Below are positions 50,420-59,150 of a DNA stretch of 64,000 nucleotides, piece by piece (position 1 is the first letter of the stretch; every line of letters begins with the position of its first letter). A program made the translations under genes and the position numbers. Under the pieces are notes generated by a model. That model saw nothing but the letters and a program-made list of their open reading frames with translations. It was not told the origin of the DNA and did no database searches. This DNA is from Streptomyces sp. SAI-127 (GTDB taxonomy: Bacteria > Actinomycetota > Actinomycetes > Streptomycetales > Streptomycetaceae): the NCBI RefSeq assembly GCF_029894425.1, contig NZ_JARXYJ010000001.1, forward strand, positions 1,426,001 to 1,490,000, read 5' to 3'.

Positions 50420-53380
50420 TCAGGGCTCCGTGCGGACCAGCCTGTCGTAGGCGTCGACGAGCCTGTTCGCGAGCTGGCCGACGCCGAGGGCGTCGAGGCC
50501 CTTCTGCCCGCGCACCGCTGCCCTGGCGGCCGTGCGTGCGGTGGCGAAGTCGGCCCAGGAGTCGGCCGTGTAGTCGCTCCGGTCCGGGGGGCCCACCGCG
50601 TCCAGGGCGGTCCTGAGCGGTGTCGTGTCGACCGGCCCGTCCACGTCGCCGGAGAGTGCGGTGAAGGCGTCGAGCACGATCTTCCCGGACTTGAGGGTGA
50701 ACGTCGCCGTGTGTCTGCCGTCGGGCAGGCCGCGGAGTGAGTACGTCGCCTGACGCTTGTCGGTCGCGGTGGTCTTCGCGTTCCGGGCGACGGACCGGCC
50801 GTCCACGAGGACGTCGAGGACAGCGCTTCCGTCGTTGCCGCCGATGACGTCGATGCCCGTGCCGCGGAACGGGACGGTGACGGTCGCTCCCGCGGTGGCG
50901 CCGGTCGACGTCGAGCGGTACCAGTTCATCGCGTCGCCGAGGGAGGCGTTCCGGCTCCAGGTGCCGTCGTAGGAGACCGAGCTGTCCATGTTGTCGGTCA
51001 GCGTGGCGGCGTACGGGGTGTATCCGGCGACCTTCTCGACCTTCAGGTTGTCGAACGCGGTCGTGTGGAAGTCGGTGCCGAGCTTGACGCGGCCCTCGGC
51101 CACCGGCGTCGGGTCCTGGTAGGTGGCGACGGCCTGGCCGTCGACGTACGCGGTGACGGTCGCGCCCTTGGCCTCGACGGCGAGGCGGTAGTCGTCGGCC
51201 GCGGCGACCGTCCCGGTCCTGAGCGCCGTGCCGTACCTGGAGAAGGTCCAGCTCCCGTTCGGGCCGATCCCGACGCTGTACGCGGCGTCGGTCGCGGCCA
51301 TGCCCTTCTGCTGGCGTACGCCCAGGGTGGCGAGGCCGCCGGCCGGGTCCGGGAAGGAGACGTCGACCGAGGCCCGGTAGTTCTCCCAACGGAAGTCGCC
51401 GACCGTGGTGTTGGGGGTGTTCCGGTTCCAGGCGCCGGTGTCCTTCATGGACTGGTCCAGGTACTGGTACAGCACGTTGTCGCCGCTCGGGTCCTTGCCG
51501 ACCTCCCACGCGCCGGTCTGGTCGACCAGGTAACGGGGCTGGTTGCCACGGGAGGTGAGGTACGACTGGGAGACCTTGCGGGCCCCGTTGTCCGTGCCGA
51601 CCCGGACCCGGCCCTCCTCCTGGTACCCGAAGTCGTCGGCGTACAGGACGGTGTCGTGGGTGTCGTGCTTCTTGCCGGTCGCGTCGGTGTCGAGGACCGT
51701 GCGGGCGGCGGTCCCGGGAAGCCGCTGCTTCGTCGCCTTGTCGGAGCTGCGGTCGAGGGTGGTGAACGTGACGATCGAGCGCGGCTGGACGGTGTAGGTG
51801 TAGTAGCCGTCGCTGTCGGGCCGGATCTGGGCGGCCAGATGCTTGAAGTTGGCGTCGTAGGCCTGGCCGGGGTCCGCCGCGCGGGTCTCCCAGACCTCCA
51901 TGGTGGGATCGCCGCCCAGGGCCATGTTCTCGGCCTTGATGCGGTAACTCTTCGTCCGGTCGCTGTCGTTGACGGCGCTCGTCGAGAAGTCCTTCTTCGC
52001 CGGGTCGGCGAGCGTCATGTAACTGGGGGCGCCGTTCGAGCCGTCGACGTTCTCGGTGCCGCTGACGCCGCTGTAGCTGGCCTCGGGCACGGTGCGCCAG
52101 ATGCCGGCCGTGTTGGTGTCGTTCTCCCAGCCGGTCTTCGCGAACTGGGTGAAGTGCTGCATCACATAGACGGCGGCATCGTAGTGGATGCTCCCCGACC
52201 ACGGGTCACGGGCGCTGACCAGCTCCTTGTGGCTGTACTGCGCGCCCTCGTAGAAGGCCCCGATCGCCGGCTGGAAGATGTAGTGCGTCCGCTTGGAGTT
52301 GGCGTAGCTCTTCACGGAGCGGTTGGCGAGGTCCAGGGCGCTCTGCACACCGCCGATGCCCGTACTCGCGCCGCCCGGCCCCTCGGTGTTGGAGACCCGG
52401 TAGTCCGTCCAGCCGAAGGAGCCGACGCCCTCGCTGTACCAGACCTCCTTGTCCTGACCGTAGGTGTTGTCGCCGGTCGCCAGCTTCGTGTACGGCCGGT
52501 ACGTGGCGCTGTCGGACGTGCCGTCGAGCCGGTCGTCGGTGGTGTAGTGGTAGCCCACCGCGTCGACCATGCCGAAGAGCTCGGTGTCCGTGAGCATCGC
52601 CGGGCCGATGTTCTTCGTGGTGTTCTCGTCCGAGGCGACGATCTTGATGTCGTGGTAGGCCTTCGCGGCCGACTTCTGCTGACGATCCGTCAGGCCATAG
52701 CGCGAATCGCTGAATTGGGTGTCGTTCGCCAGCGCGCTCTTGTACCACTTGATGAACGAGATGTCCGGCTTCTGGGTCTCGTTGGTGTCCGGATTCACGT
52801 AGTCGACCATGTACCCGTACTTCTGGTACGCGTCGAGGATCGTCTCCTTGTACCAGCGGTACATCTCGTCGGTGCCGGTGCCCTTGTTCCACTCGGTCTG
52901 CACCCACTGGGGCATGACCCAGCGCAGGATCGACACCTTGAGCTCCGGGTTGACCGTCTTCGCGTCGGCGGCGAGCTGGAAGCCCGGGGAGCGGGACGCG
53001 TCGGCGAGTTCGTCGCGGGTGCGCATGGTCGCGGGATCGGAGCCGGTGGAGGTGTTGGTGTCCGAACCCATCTCGATCTTGACGTGGTTGATCAAGGGGC
53101 TCTTCCCACCGAACAGGACCCTGACGAGCTGCCAGTACCGTTCGGGGTGCTCCGCCTTGTAGTCCATCAGCAGATTGCTCGTGCTGTTGCAGCTGAGCAG
53201 GCCGAGGCCCTTGTAGGTCAGGCCGTTCACGTTGTCCGCGCGTACGTCGTTCCCGTCGACCACGATCTGCACGGGATCGTCCGCCGAGTGGGCGGCGGGC
53301 GCCGCGGTCACCCCTGCCGCCAGTGCCATGGTGGTCGCCGCGGCGAGCGACGCCCAGCCGAATCTTCGCTGCATACCCAT
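50420..53380 (-). CDS. Secreted galactocerebrosidase-like GH59 enzyme with FIVAR-like tail
   Basis: A 986-residue secreted enzyme. A signal peptide (MGMQRRFGWASLAAATTM then AAPAAHSAD) is followed by a GH59-type barrel: the start has NGLTYKGLGLLSCNSTSN, then the diagnostic INHVKIEMGSDTNTSTGSDP, MRTRDELADASRSPGFQ and GMVDAVGYHYTTDD; a Glu in EVWYSEGVG likely acts as nucleophile. The C-terminal part has a lectin-like beta-sandwich, a carbohydrate-binding-like VDGRSVARN region and a FIVAR-like helix pair at the end. The most likely substrates are beta-galactosides of glycans or lipids. The ATG at 53380 is chosen since a -10 ends 7 bases before it, so the mRNA is probably leaderless. No ribosome-binding site is seen. 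Confidence 0.82.
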   Translation of the reverse strand: MGMQRRFGWASLAAATTMALAAGVTAAPAAHSADDPVQIVVDGNDVRADNVNGLTYKGLGLLSCNSTSNLLMDYKAEHPERYWQLVRVLFGGKSPLINHVKIEMGSDTNTSTGSDPATMRTRDELADASRSPGFQLAADAKTVNPELKVSILRWVMPQWVQTEWNKGTGTDEMYRWYKETILDAYQKYGYMVDYVNPDTNETQKPDISFIKWYKSALANDTQFSDSRYGLTDRQQKSAAKAYHDIKIVASDENTTKNIGPAMLTDTELFGMVDAVGYHYTTDDRLDGTSDSATYRPYTKLATGDNTYGQDKEVWYSEGVGSFGWTDYRVSNTEGPGGASTGIGGVQSALDLANRSVKSYANSKRTHYIFQPAIGAFYEGAQYSHKELVSARDPWSGSIHYDAAVYVMQHFTQFAKTGWENDTNTAGIWRTVPEASYSGVSGTENVDGSNGAPSYMTLADPAKKDFSTSAVNDSDRTKSYRIKAENMALGGDPTMEVWETRAADPGQAYDANFKHLAAQIRPDSDGYYTYTVQPRSIVTFTTLDRSSDKATKQRLPGTAARTVLDTDATGKKHDTHDTVLYADDFGYQEEGRVRVGTDNGARKVSQSYLTSRGNQPRYLVDQTGAWEVGKDPSGDNVLYQYLDQSMKDTGAWNRNTPNTTVGDFRWENYRASVDVSFPDPAGGLATLGVRQQKGMAATDAAYSVGIGPNGSWTFSRYGTALRTGTVAAADDYRLAVEAKGATVTAYVDGQAVATYQDPTPVAEGRVKLGTDFHTTAFDNLKVEKVAGYTPYAATLTDNMDSSVSYDGTWSRNASLGDAMNWYRSTSTGATAGATVTVPFRGTGIDVIGGNDGSAVLDVLVDGRSVARNAKTTATDKRQATYSLRGLPDGRHTATFTLKSGKIVLDAFTALSGDVDGPVDTTPLRTALDAVGPPDRSDYTADSWADFATARTAARAAVRGQKGLDALGVGQLANRLVDAYDRLVRTEP

Positions 53381-53387
53381 TCGGGGG

Positions 53388-53417
53388 ACCGTAGGCGGCA
53401 AGCGCTTTCTACGTCAA
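53388..53417 (-). promoter_or_regulatory. GH59 promoter with AAGCGCTT operator, leaderless start
   Basis: On the minus strand, TTGACG (complement of 53412-53417) and TACGGT (complement of 53388-53393) are 18 bp apart. GCAAGCGCTTTC (53398-53409), with the palindrome AAGCGCTT at 53400-53407, sits in the spacer, typical of a LacI/other repressor site. The predicted start falls at the A of ATG 53380, so a leaderless transcript is expected. Confidence 0.5.
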
Positions 53418-53547
53418 TCCCCTTGCGTCACTTGAGATTTGTCCGTCCCCGTGGGCGTGACCTGCCGAAAAACGCGTGGACCGCGCAGGTGCCGTCGCGG
53501 GACACTGCCGAACTCGGAACGCTACTCCCCATACACACAGGGTTAGG

Positions 53548-55365
53548 ATGCAGACGCCTGAGCTAGAGAAAATCACGCCGCGCCGGGGCGCGGTACTCCT
53601 CGCACTCCGTTACTACGGACGGGAGTTGGCCCGGCTCCGCCGGCTGACGATTCCCGCCATGGTGCTGTTCGCGCTGGGCGGCATCGGCCTCAACTACATC
53701 GCCCCGCTGATCGTCGCCAGGCTCGCCGGCGACATCGCCGACGGCGCCGAACTGACCGCCGGGTCGGCACTGCCGTACGTCCTGGGTTTCGCCGGTGTCC
53801 TGCTGCTCGCGGAAGCGCTGTGGCGGGTCGCCCTGCACTGCATGAACCGTCTCGACGCCCTCGGCATCGAGCACCTGTACGTGATCGGAATGGACGAACT
53901 GTTCGCCAAGGACGCCACGTTCTTCCACGACAACTTCGCCGGTTCCCTCACCAAGCGCGTCCTGAGCTTCGCCACCCGTTTCGAGCCGTTCGTCGACACC
54001 CTGGCGTTCCAGGTCGTGGGCAACGTCGTACCGCTGCTGTTCGGCTCGGTGGTGCTGTGGCGCTACGAACCGCTGCTCGTCGTCGGCCTGTTGACGATGA
54101 TCGCGGTGACCGCGCTGTGCGCTGCACCCCTCATCCGGCGCCGCCAGGCACTGGTCGCCGAGCGCGAGGCGGCGGTCGCGCGGGTCTCCGGACACGTCGC
54201 CGACAGCCTGATGAACATGGACACCGTCCGGGCGTTCGGCGCCGAGGCACGCGAGGCCGCCGAACACCGCTCCCGCGTCGCGACCTCACGCCGGCTCATG
54301 CTCCGGTCGTGGGACTACGGCAACCTGCGCATCGACACCTTCGTCGCGCCGATGTCCGTGCTGACCAACGCGCTGGGCCTGCTCCTCGCGGTCACCCTCG
54401 GCGGCGGCAGCCACGGTGTGGAGGCGGTCGTGGTCGCCTTCACCTACTACTCCAACGCGACCCGGATCATGTTCGAGTTCAACCAGATCTACCGTCGCCT
54501 GGAGAGCTCGATGACGGAGGCCGCGCAGTTCACCGAACTGCTGCTGACCCCGCCGACCGTGCTCGACCCGCCCTCGCCCGAGCCGTTGCTGCCCGGGGCC
54601 GCCGATGTCCGCTTCGAGCGGGTGAACTTCGCCCACGCGGGCGCCGAGCCGCTCTTCGAGGGGCTCGACCTGGTCGTGCCCGGCGGGACGAAGGTCGGGC
54701 TCGTCGGCCGGTCCGGCGGCGGCAAGACCACACTCGCCCGGCTGCTGCTGCGGATGCAGGACATCGACGGCGGTCGGATCCTGGTCGGCGGACAGGACAT
54801 CAGCAGACTGCGCCAGACCGACCTGCGCGGTCTGATGGCCTATGTGCCGCAGGACCCGGCGATGTTCCACCGCACCCTGCGGGACAACATCGCCTTCGCC
54901 CGGCCCGACGCCACCGAGGCCGAGATCCGCCGCGCGGCCGAGGCGGCACACGTCACGGAGTTCGCCGACGCGCTGCCGGAGGGCTTCGACACCCTGGTGG
55001 GCGAGCGCGGCGTCAAACTGTCCGGCGGACAGCGCCAGCGTGTCGCCCTGGCGCGGGCGATCCTGCGGGACGCGCCGATCCTGCTGCTCGACGAGGCCAC
55101 CAGCGCCCTGGACTCGGAGAGCGAGATCCTGGTCCAGGAGGCGCTGTGGCGGCTCATGGAGGGGCGGACGGCGCTCGTGGTGGCGCACCGGCTGAGCACG
55201 GTCGCGGGCATGGACCAGCTCGTCGTCCTCGACCGGGGACGGATCGTCGAACAGGGCAGTCACCAGGAACTGCTCGCGCTGGACGGCCCGTACGCCAAGC
55301 TGTGGCACCACCAGTCGGGCGGCTTCCTCGAGGACGACGACCCCGTGGAGGTCGAGTTGCGGTGA
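53548..55365 (+). CDS. ABC exporter, fused transmembrane and ATPase domains
   Basis: A 605-residue half-transporter. Residues about 30-330 form the six-helix transmembrane domain; the ATPase has Walker A GRSGGGKTT near residue 390, Q-loop YVPQDP, signature LSGGQRQR, Walker B ILLLDEATSALD and H-loop VAHRLS. Probably a multidrug or lipid exporter that works as a homodimer, since no partner gene is nearby. The ATG at 53548 (MQTPELEKITPRRG) is used, though only a weak AGGGTTAGG ribosome-binding site lies upstream; the frame to 53476 is not protein-like. It is followed by a TolB-like gene remnant on the opposite strand. Confidence 0.92.
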   Translation: MQTPELEKITPRRGAVLLALRYYGRELARLRRLTIPAMVLFALGGIGLNYIAPLIVARLAGDIADGAELTAGSALPYVLGFAGVLLLAEALWRVALHCMNRLDALGIEHLYVIGMDELFAKDATFFHDNFAGSLTKRVLSFATRFEPFVDTLAFQVVGNVVPLLFGSVVLWRYEPLLVVGLLTMIAVTALCAAPLIRRRQALVAEREAAVARVSGHVADSLMNMDTVRAFGAEAREAAEHRSRVATSRRLMLRSWDYGNLRIDTFVAPMSVLTNALGLLLAVTLGGGSHGVEAVVVAFTYYSNATRIMFEFNQIYRRLESSMTEAAQFTELLLTPPTVLDPPSPEPLLPGAADVRFERVNFAHAGAEPLFEGLDLVVPGGTKVGLVGRSGGGKTTLARLLLRMQDIDGGRILVGGQDISRLRQTDLRGLMAYVPQDPAMFHRTLRDNIAFARPDATEAEIRRAAEAAHVTEFADALPEGFDTLVGERGVKLSGGQRQRVALARAILRDAPILLLDEATSALDSESEILVQEALWRLMEGRTALVVAHRLSTVAGMDQLVVLDRGRIVEQGSHQELLALDGPYAKLWHHQSGGFLEDDDPVEVELR

Positions 55366-55375
55366 ACGGGGTTCG

Positions 55376-55600
55376 TCACAGGGGTGCAGGGGAGGACGCA
55401 CCCGGGATCAGCAGACGGGGGGTGCCCGTGCCGTTCGCGGGCACGCCCCACAGGTCGGTACGGGACAACACCCGCTTCGTTAAGGCCACTCGGGTTCCGT
55501 CGGGGGAGAGCGAAGGGCACTCCACGTTCTCGATCAGCGTGGTCACCCTCCGGCGGGAGAGTTTGCTCTGGCCGCGACAGCCGGCCGCACCCCGGCCATC
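55376..55600 (-). pseudogene. Remnant of a TolB/WD40-like beta-propeller gene
   Basis: The minus strand here, in one uninterrupted frame, reads KLSRRRVTTLIENVECPSLS, then PDGTRVALTKRV, then TDLWGVPANGTGTPRLLIPG and a stop at 55376. These are blade motifs of the TolB-type beta-propeller proteins common in Streptomyces (ECPSLSPDGTR, the DLWxVPADGTG block). Two blades appear joined with the intervening part missing, no start codon is evident, and a stop lies just upstream, so it is a deletion remnant of a longer gene. The frame contains a rare TTA codon. The plus-strand frames here read as noise. Confidence 0.65.
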
Positions 55601-55615
55601 GAACAGCCGCGGGGG

Positions 55616-56581
55616 TCAGCGCACCCTCCCCCGCGGCTTCAGCGGCAGCGGCGGCAGCTCCGGAGCGGGCAGCGGAGCTCCGTCGTAGCCCTTCACCTCA
55701 CCGAAACGGGACCCTGTCATCCAGTCCTGCCGCGCCTGTTCGATCTCTTCCTGGGACCGCCCGATCCAGTTCCAGAACATGACGAGCTCCTCCTCGAACG
55801 GCTCGCCGCCCAGGAGCATCAGGCCCGCGTCCGACTCGGCGCGCAGCGGGAGTTCGGTGCGGCCGCAGCCGAGGTAGAGCATCGAACCGGGCAGGAGCGG
55901 CACCCCGTCCACATGGGCCTCGCCGGACATGGACAGAACGGCGTACTCGAAGTCCGGCACCAGTGGCAGGCGTACGTCCGCGCCACGGGCGAGGGCCAGG
56001 TCGGCGCCGACGATGGGGGTGTACGCCGTTCCGGGTGAGCGTGCGCCGTCGAGGTCGCCCAGGATGAGCGTGGCCGTCAGACCGGGTGCCGTGATCTGCG
56101 GCAGCTCGGCGTGGTGCTCGAAGCGCGGGTCGGTGTGGCGATGGCCGTCCGGCAGGGCGACCCAGAGCTGGGCGCCGTGCAGGAAGCGGGCGTGGGACTT
56201 CGGGCTCTCCTCGGAGTGGCTGATCGCGCGGCCGGAGGTCATCAGGCCCAGCTCACGGGGGCGGATGGTCTGGAGGCTGCCGGTGGAGTCGCGGTGCAGC
56301 ACTTCGCCCTCGTGCAGCCAGCTCACCGTCTGCAGGCCCATGTGCGGGTGCGGGGGCACCTGCATGCCCGGCTCGTCGGCGATGTCGTCGGGGCCGTAGT
56401 GATCGACGAAACACCAGGCGCCGACCATGCGGCGGCCCAGGTTGGGAAGAAGCCGGCGTACCTCGCCGGCCTCGCCGAGCTTGACGCGCCGAGGGCTGAG
56501 GAGTTCGCGCACGGGTTCCGCCACCACGAAGCCGCGGCCGCCGCACAGGGCGGGAACCGCCTCGCGATCAAGATTGCTCAT
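55616..56581 (-). CDS. Pirin-family protein
   Basis: A 321-residue bicupin pirin. The pirin signature appears as VPPHPHMGLQTVSWLHEGEVLHRDS, then LGLMTSGRAISHSEES, with the first-cupin metal ligands (two His and HxE). The C-terminal cupin is more degenerate (YLGCGRTELPL, EPFEEELVMFWNWIGRS). Bacterial pirins are nuclear-factor relatives; some are quercetinases and others bind partner enzymes, so the role is unknown. The ATG at 56581 is used; an alternative MGVMSNL start is at 56590. It diverges from the MarR gene, and the gap carries two copies of ATAGTAGCCATG, a likely shared operator. Confidence 0.9.
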   Translation of the reverse strand: MSNLDREAVPALCGGRGFVVAEPVRELLSPRRVKLGEAGEVRRLLPNLGRRMVGAWCFVDHYGPDDIADEPGMQVPPHPHMGLQTVSWLHEGEVLHRDSTGSLQTIRPRELGLMTSGRAISHSEESPKSHARFLHGAQLWVALPDGHRHTDPRFEHHAELPQITAPGLTATLILGDLDGARSPGTAYTPIVGADLALARGADVRLPLVPDFEYAVLSMSGEAHVDGVPLLPGSMLYLGCGRTELPLRAESDAGLMLLGGEPFEEELVMFWNWIGRSQEEIEQARQDWMTGSRFGEVKGYDGAPLPAPELPPLPLKPRGRVR

Positions 56582-56632
56582 GACGCCCAACCTAGACCCG
56601 TGAGGCGATTCCCGTCAGGGACCTGTGGGGAA

Positions 56633-56659
56633 ATAGTAGCCATGGACATAGTAGCCATG
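56633..56659 (+). promoter_or_regulatory. Direct repeats in the pirin-marR gap
   Basis: ATAGTAGCCATG occurs twice, at 56633-56644 and 56648-56659 (15-bp period), followed by TACTGTA, so AGTAGCCATGTACT also forms an imperfect inverted repeat. This is the usual kind of site for an autoregulated MarR protein, and the gene starts at 56673. Binding is inferred. Confidence 0.45.
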
Positions 56660-56672
56660 TACTGTATCGGGC

Positions 56673-57155
56673 ATGAGTACGGCATCCGAAGGCGCGACGC
56701 CCGGTTTCCTGGTCTGGCGACTGTCGATGAAGTGGCGGGTCGCGGTCGACCGCGCGGTGGCGCCGCTCGGCCTGACCCACGCCCAGTACTCGCTGGTGGC
56801 GTCGCTGTACGGCATGCAGCGCGGCGGTGAACGCCCGAGCCAGCGACGCCTCGCCGACCGGACCGGCCTCGAACCGCTCTACGTCTCCAAGCTGGCGCGC
56901 TCCCTGGAGAGCGCCGGGCTCCTGGAACGCACCCGGGACCCCCGCGACCCGCGCGCGGTGCAACTGGCGCTGACCGAGGAGGGCCGCGAGCGGACCCTGC
57001 GGGCCATCAAGGTCGTCCAGGGGCTCCTGGAGCAACTGCTGGCACCGCTCGGAGGCCTGGACAGCGCGCGCACGCGGGGGTTCAAGCGCGAGCTGGCGGC
57101 CCTGCTCGACGCACCTCTCGACCCGACGAACGAGACCCTGGAGGAGCAGTCATGA
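56673..57155 (+). CDS. MarR-family regulator
   Basis: A 160-residue MarR-type winged-helix repressor. The recognisable core is RRLADRTGLEPLYVSKLARSLES (helix-turn-helix) followed by LERTRDPRDPRAVQLALTEEGRE (wing and the acidic loop). The N-terminal helix (VWRLSMKWRVAVDRAVAPLG) and C-terminal helix form the dimer interface. It shares its start region with an ATAGTAGCCATG direct repeat and diverges from pirin, so it may repress pirin and itself. The stop overlaps the ATG of a second winged-helix gene (ATGA). Confidence 0.93.
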   Translation: MSTASEGATPGFLVWRLSMKWRVAVDRAVAPLGLTHAQYSLVASLYGMQRGGERPSQRRLADRTGLEPLYVSKLARSLESAGLLERTRDPRDPRAVQLALTEEGRERTLRAIKVVQGLLEQLLAPLGGLDSARTRGFKRELAALLDAPLDPTNETLEEQS

Positions 57156-57598
57156 CCACCACCACTCCCGTCCTCAACCCCCGCGTGATAGCCCTGGCCC
57201 ACTACGCCGCCCGTGCACTCCTCGAGAACGTCCTGGCCCGCCACGGCGCGACCTTCCAGCAGTCCGTCACCCTGCGGCTCGCCGCCGTCGCCGAGGGCCC
57301 GGTCGAGCGTGACCGCATCGTCGAGGACCTCGTCGGCGCGCTCAAGATCGACGCGGCGGAGGCGCACTCCGTGGTCGACGAGCTGATCTCCGCGGGACTG
57401 CTGGCTCCCCATGAGCGGTCCCAGGTGCGGATCACGGACACCGGACGGAAGCTGTTCGAGACCACCTCCGCCGAGACCGCCCCCATCACCGCCCGGGTCT
57501 ACGCCGGCATCCCCGCGGACGACCTCGCGGTCGCCGGCCGCGTACTGAGCCTCATCACGGAGCGGGCCGACGAGGAGCTCGCCGCCCTGAGCAAGTAG
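57152..57598 (+). CDS. Second MarR-like winged-helix protein
   Basis: A 148-residue protein coupled by an ATGA overlap to the MarR gene. VERDRIVEDLVGALKIDAAEAHSVVDELISAG is a plausible winged helix and RSQVRITDTGRKLFE the wing. The N-terminal helix YAARALLENVLARHGATFQQS and C-terminal RVLSLITERADEELAAL are typical MarR dimerisation helices. It may be a co-regulator or a paralog that binds the same sites. No enzyme motif is seen. Confidence 0.78.
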   Translation: MTTTTPVLNPRVIALAHYAARALLENVLARHGATFQQSVTLRLAAVAEGPVERDRIVEDLVGALKIDAAEAHSVVDELISAGLLAPHERSQVRITDTGRKLFETTSAETAPITARVYAGIPADDLAVAGRVLSLITERADEELAALSK

Positions 57599-57616
57599 CG
57601 GGACGGCGCGTACGTC

Positions 57617-59014
57617 TCAGGTCGCCGCCTCGCCCTTCTTGCCCCGCCGGTGGGCGACCTCGCCGAGGATCACGTCGGCGACGATGAAGCCGGCCAGCGG
57701 AATGCCGAGCAGCGGCACGAAGTAGCCGAGGACGGCGACGACCACCACAGCCGGCACCAGGAGCTGCGGCGGGACCTGCTGCCAGGCGCCGCGCGGGATC
57801 GGCCGGCCGAAGGCGGAGCCACGGCCGCGCTGCCACCACATGCGGTAGCCCCACACGATCAGCAGGACCAGCGACAGCGCCAGGAGCATCAGGGCGATCT
57901 GGTTGACCAGCCCGAACAGGACGCCGGTGTGCAGATCGATGCCCCAGCGGGTCAGCTTGGCGAGCAGCGGGTGGTCGGCGAACCGCAGCACGTCGGTGAC
58001 CTCGCCGCTGGTCGGGTCGACGGCGACCGCGTCCTGCTTCTCGGGCCAGCTGCGCTGCACCTGCCGTACGACATAGGCCGACGACTCGTCGGCGGGCGGG
58101 ACGATCTCGACGGGGTCGCCGAGCCCTTCGGCACGGGCGGCGGCCAGCACCTTGTCGAGGCCGACGCCGTGCTCGGCGGCACCCGCCGAGGCGGACGCGC
58201 CGTGGCCCGAGTGGTCGCCGCCCGCGGCCGCGGAGACCGAGGGCGTGGACTGGCCCAGTGAGGTGCGGAGTTCATCGATGTTGGCGCCGGCGTACGTCGA
58301 CCAGGTCAGCCCGGTCGCCGACAGGAAGATGAAGCCGGCCGCGGCCCAGACGCCGACGCTGGCGTGCAGTCCGAGGGTGCGGCGCCGCCCGCTGGTACCG
58401 CGGACCTTGCGCAGGGCGCGGCGGCGGGAGAACCACAGCGCGATGCCGCCGCCCGCGATCACCCACAGCCAGCTGGCGGCGAACTCGCTGTACAGACGGC
58501 CGTTCTCGCCGAGGTGGAGGTCGCGGTGGAACTCGTCGATCCAGGTCCGCAGCGGCAGCGCGCCGGTGGAGCCGTACTGCTCGAGCGCGCCGCGGACCTT
58601 GCCGGTGTACGGGTCGACGAACACGGCGAGGGTGTGGTTCGGGTCGACTCCCTTCACCCCGGACAGCAGGACCCTGGTCGTCGCGTCGGCCTCGGGGGAA
58701 GGCCGTACGGCCGAGACGGTGCCCTCGGGGTGGGCCTCGCGGGCGGCGGCGACCTGAGTGGAGATGGGCAGCCTGGTGTCGCCGACGGCGGCGACGGTCA
58801 TCTGGTCCCGGTAGACGATCTTCTCGGCCTGGAAGGCGCCGGCGTACAGGAAGCCGGTGACGGCGGCGACGAGGAGGAAGGGCGCGACGAACACGCCGGC
58901 GTAGAAGTGCAGACGCAGCACGAGCGGACGCAGCGGGGCCCATCTGCTGGGAACCGGCGCCGGGGCGGCCGGTTTCGGGGCCTCGGCGGTGGTCGTCGAG
59001 GGGGCGATGGACAT
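57617..59014 (-). CDS. PepSY-domain membrane protein (iron-regulated type)
   Basis: A 465-residue inner-membrane protein of the PepSY_TM family, with four or five transmembrane segments. The N-terminal cytoplasmic tail (about 1-35) precedes LRLHFYAGVFVAPFLLVAAV; the extracytoplasmic loops carry PepSY-type regions (TRVLLSGVKGVDP, AVFVDPYTGKVRGAL, DAVAVDPTSGEVTDV) and the His pair in DEFHRDLHLGENGR. A His-rich spot GGDHSGHGASASAG lies around residue 245, which suggests metal binding. Such proteins are often iron-regulated, but no clear iron box was found upstream. It is divergent from the deformylase and ends near the convergent winged-helix gene. Confidence 0.88.
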   Translation of the reverse strand: MSIAPSTTTAEAPKPAAPAPVPSRWAPLRPLVLRLHFYAGVFVAPFLLVAAVTGFLYAGAFQAEKIVYRDQMTVAAVGDTRLPISTQVAAAREAHPEGTVSAVRPSPEADATTRVLLSGVKGVDPNHTLAVFVDPYTGKVRGALEQYGSTGALPLRTWIDEFHRDLHLGENGRLYSEFAASWLWVIAGGGIALWFSRRRALRKVRGTSGRRRTLGLHASVGVWAAAGFIFLSATGLTWSTYAGANIDELRTSLGQSTPSVSAAAGGDHSGHGASASAGAAEHGVGLDKVLAAARAEGLGDPVEIVPPADESSAYVVRQVQRSWPEKQDAVAVDPTSGEVTDVLRFADHPLLAKLTRWGIDLHTGVLFGLVNQIALMLLALSLVLLIVWGYRMWWQRGRGSAFGRPIPRGAWQQVPPQLLVPAVVVVAVLGYFVPLLGIPLAGFIVADVILGEVAHRRGKKGEAAT

Positions 59015-59150
59015 CGGCGGCTTCTCCGAGGGCTGGGGACGGTGACGGTCCAGTAGTCGGAGGAAGGGGGCATCGAGTTCCCGGCACTTGAAGTGACCCG
59101 CATCACACGGGAAGCACCCGGCTCGCCCGGTGCCGTGGCATCCTGGCGCG

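Noticed and set aside
50229..52202. Upstream extension of the APC permease frame into the GH59 gene
   Set aside because: The residues are Arg/Pro/Gly-rich with no homology, as in frames opposite or out of phase with high-GC genes. The permease has its own ATG at 50228.
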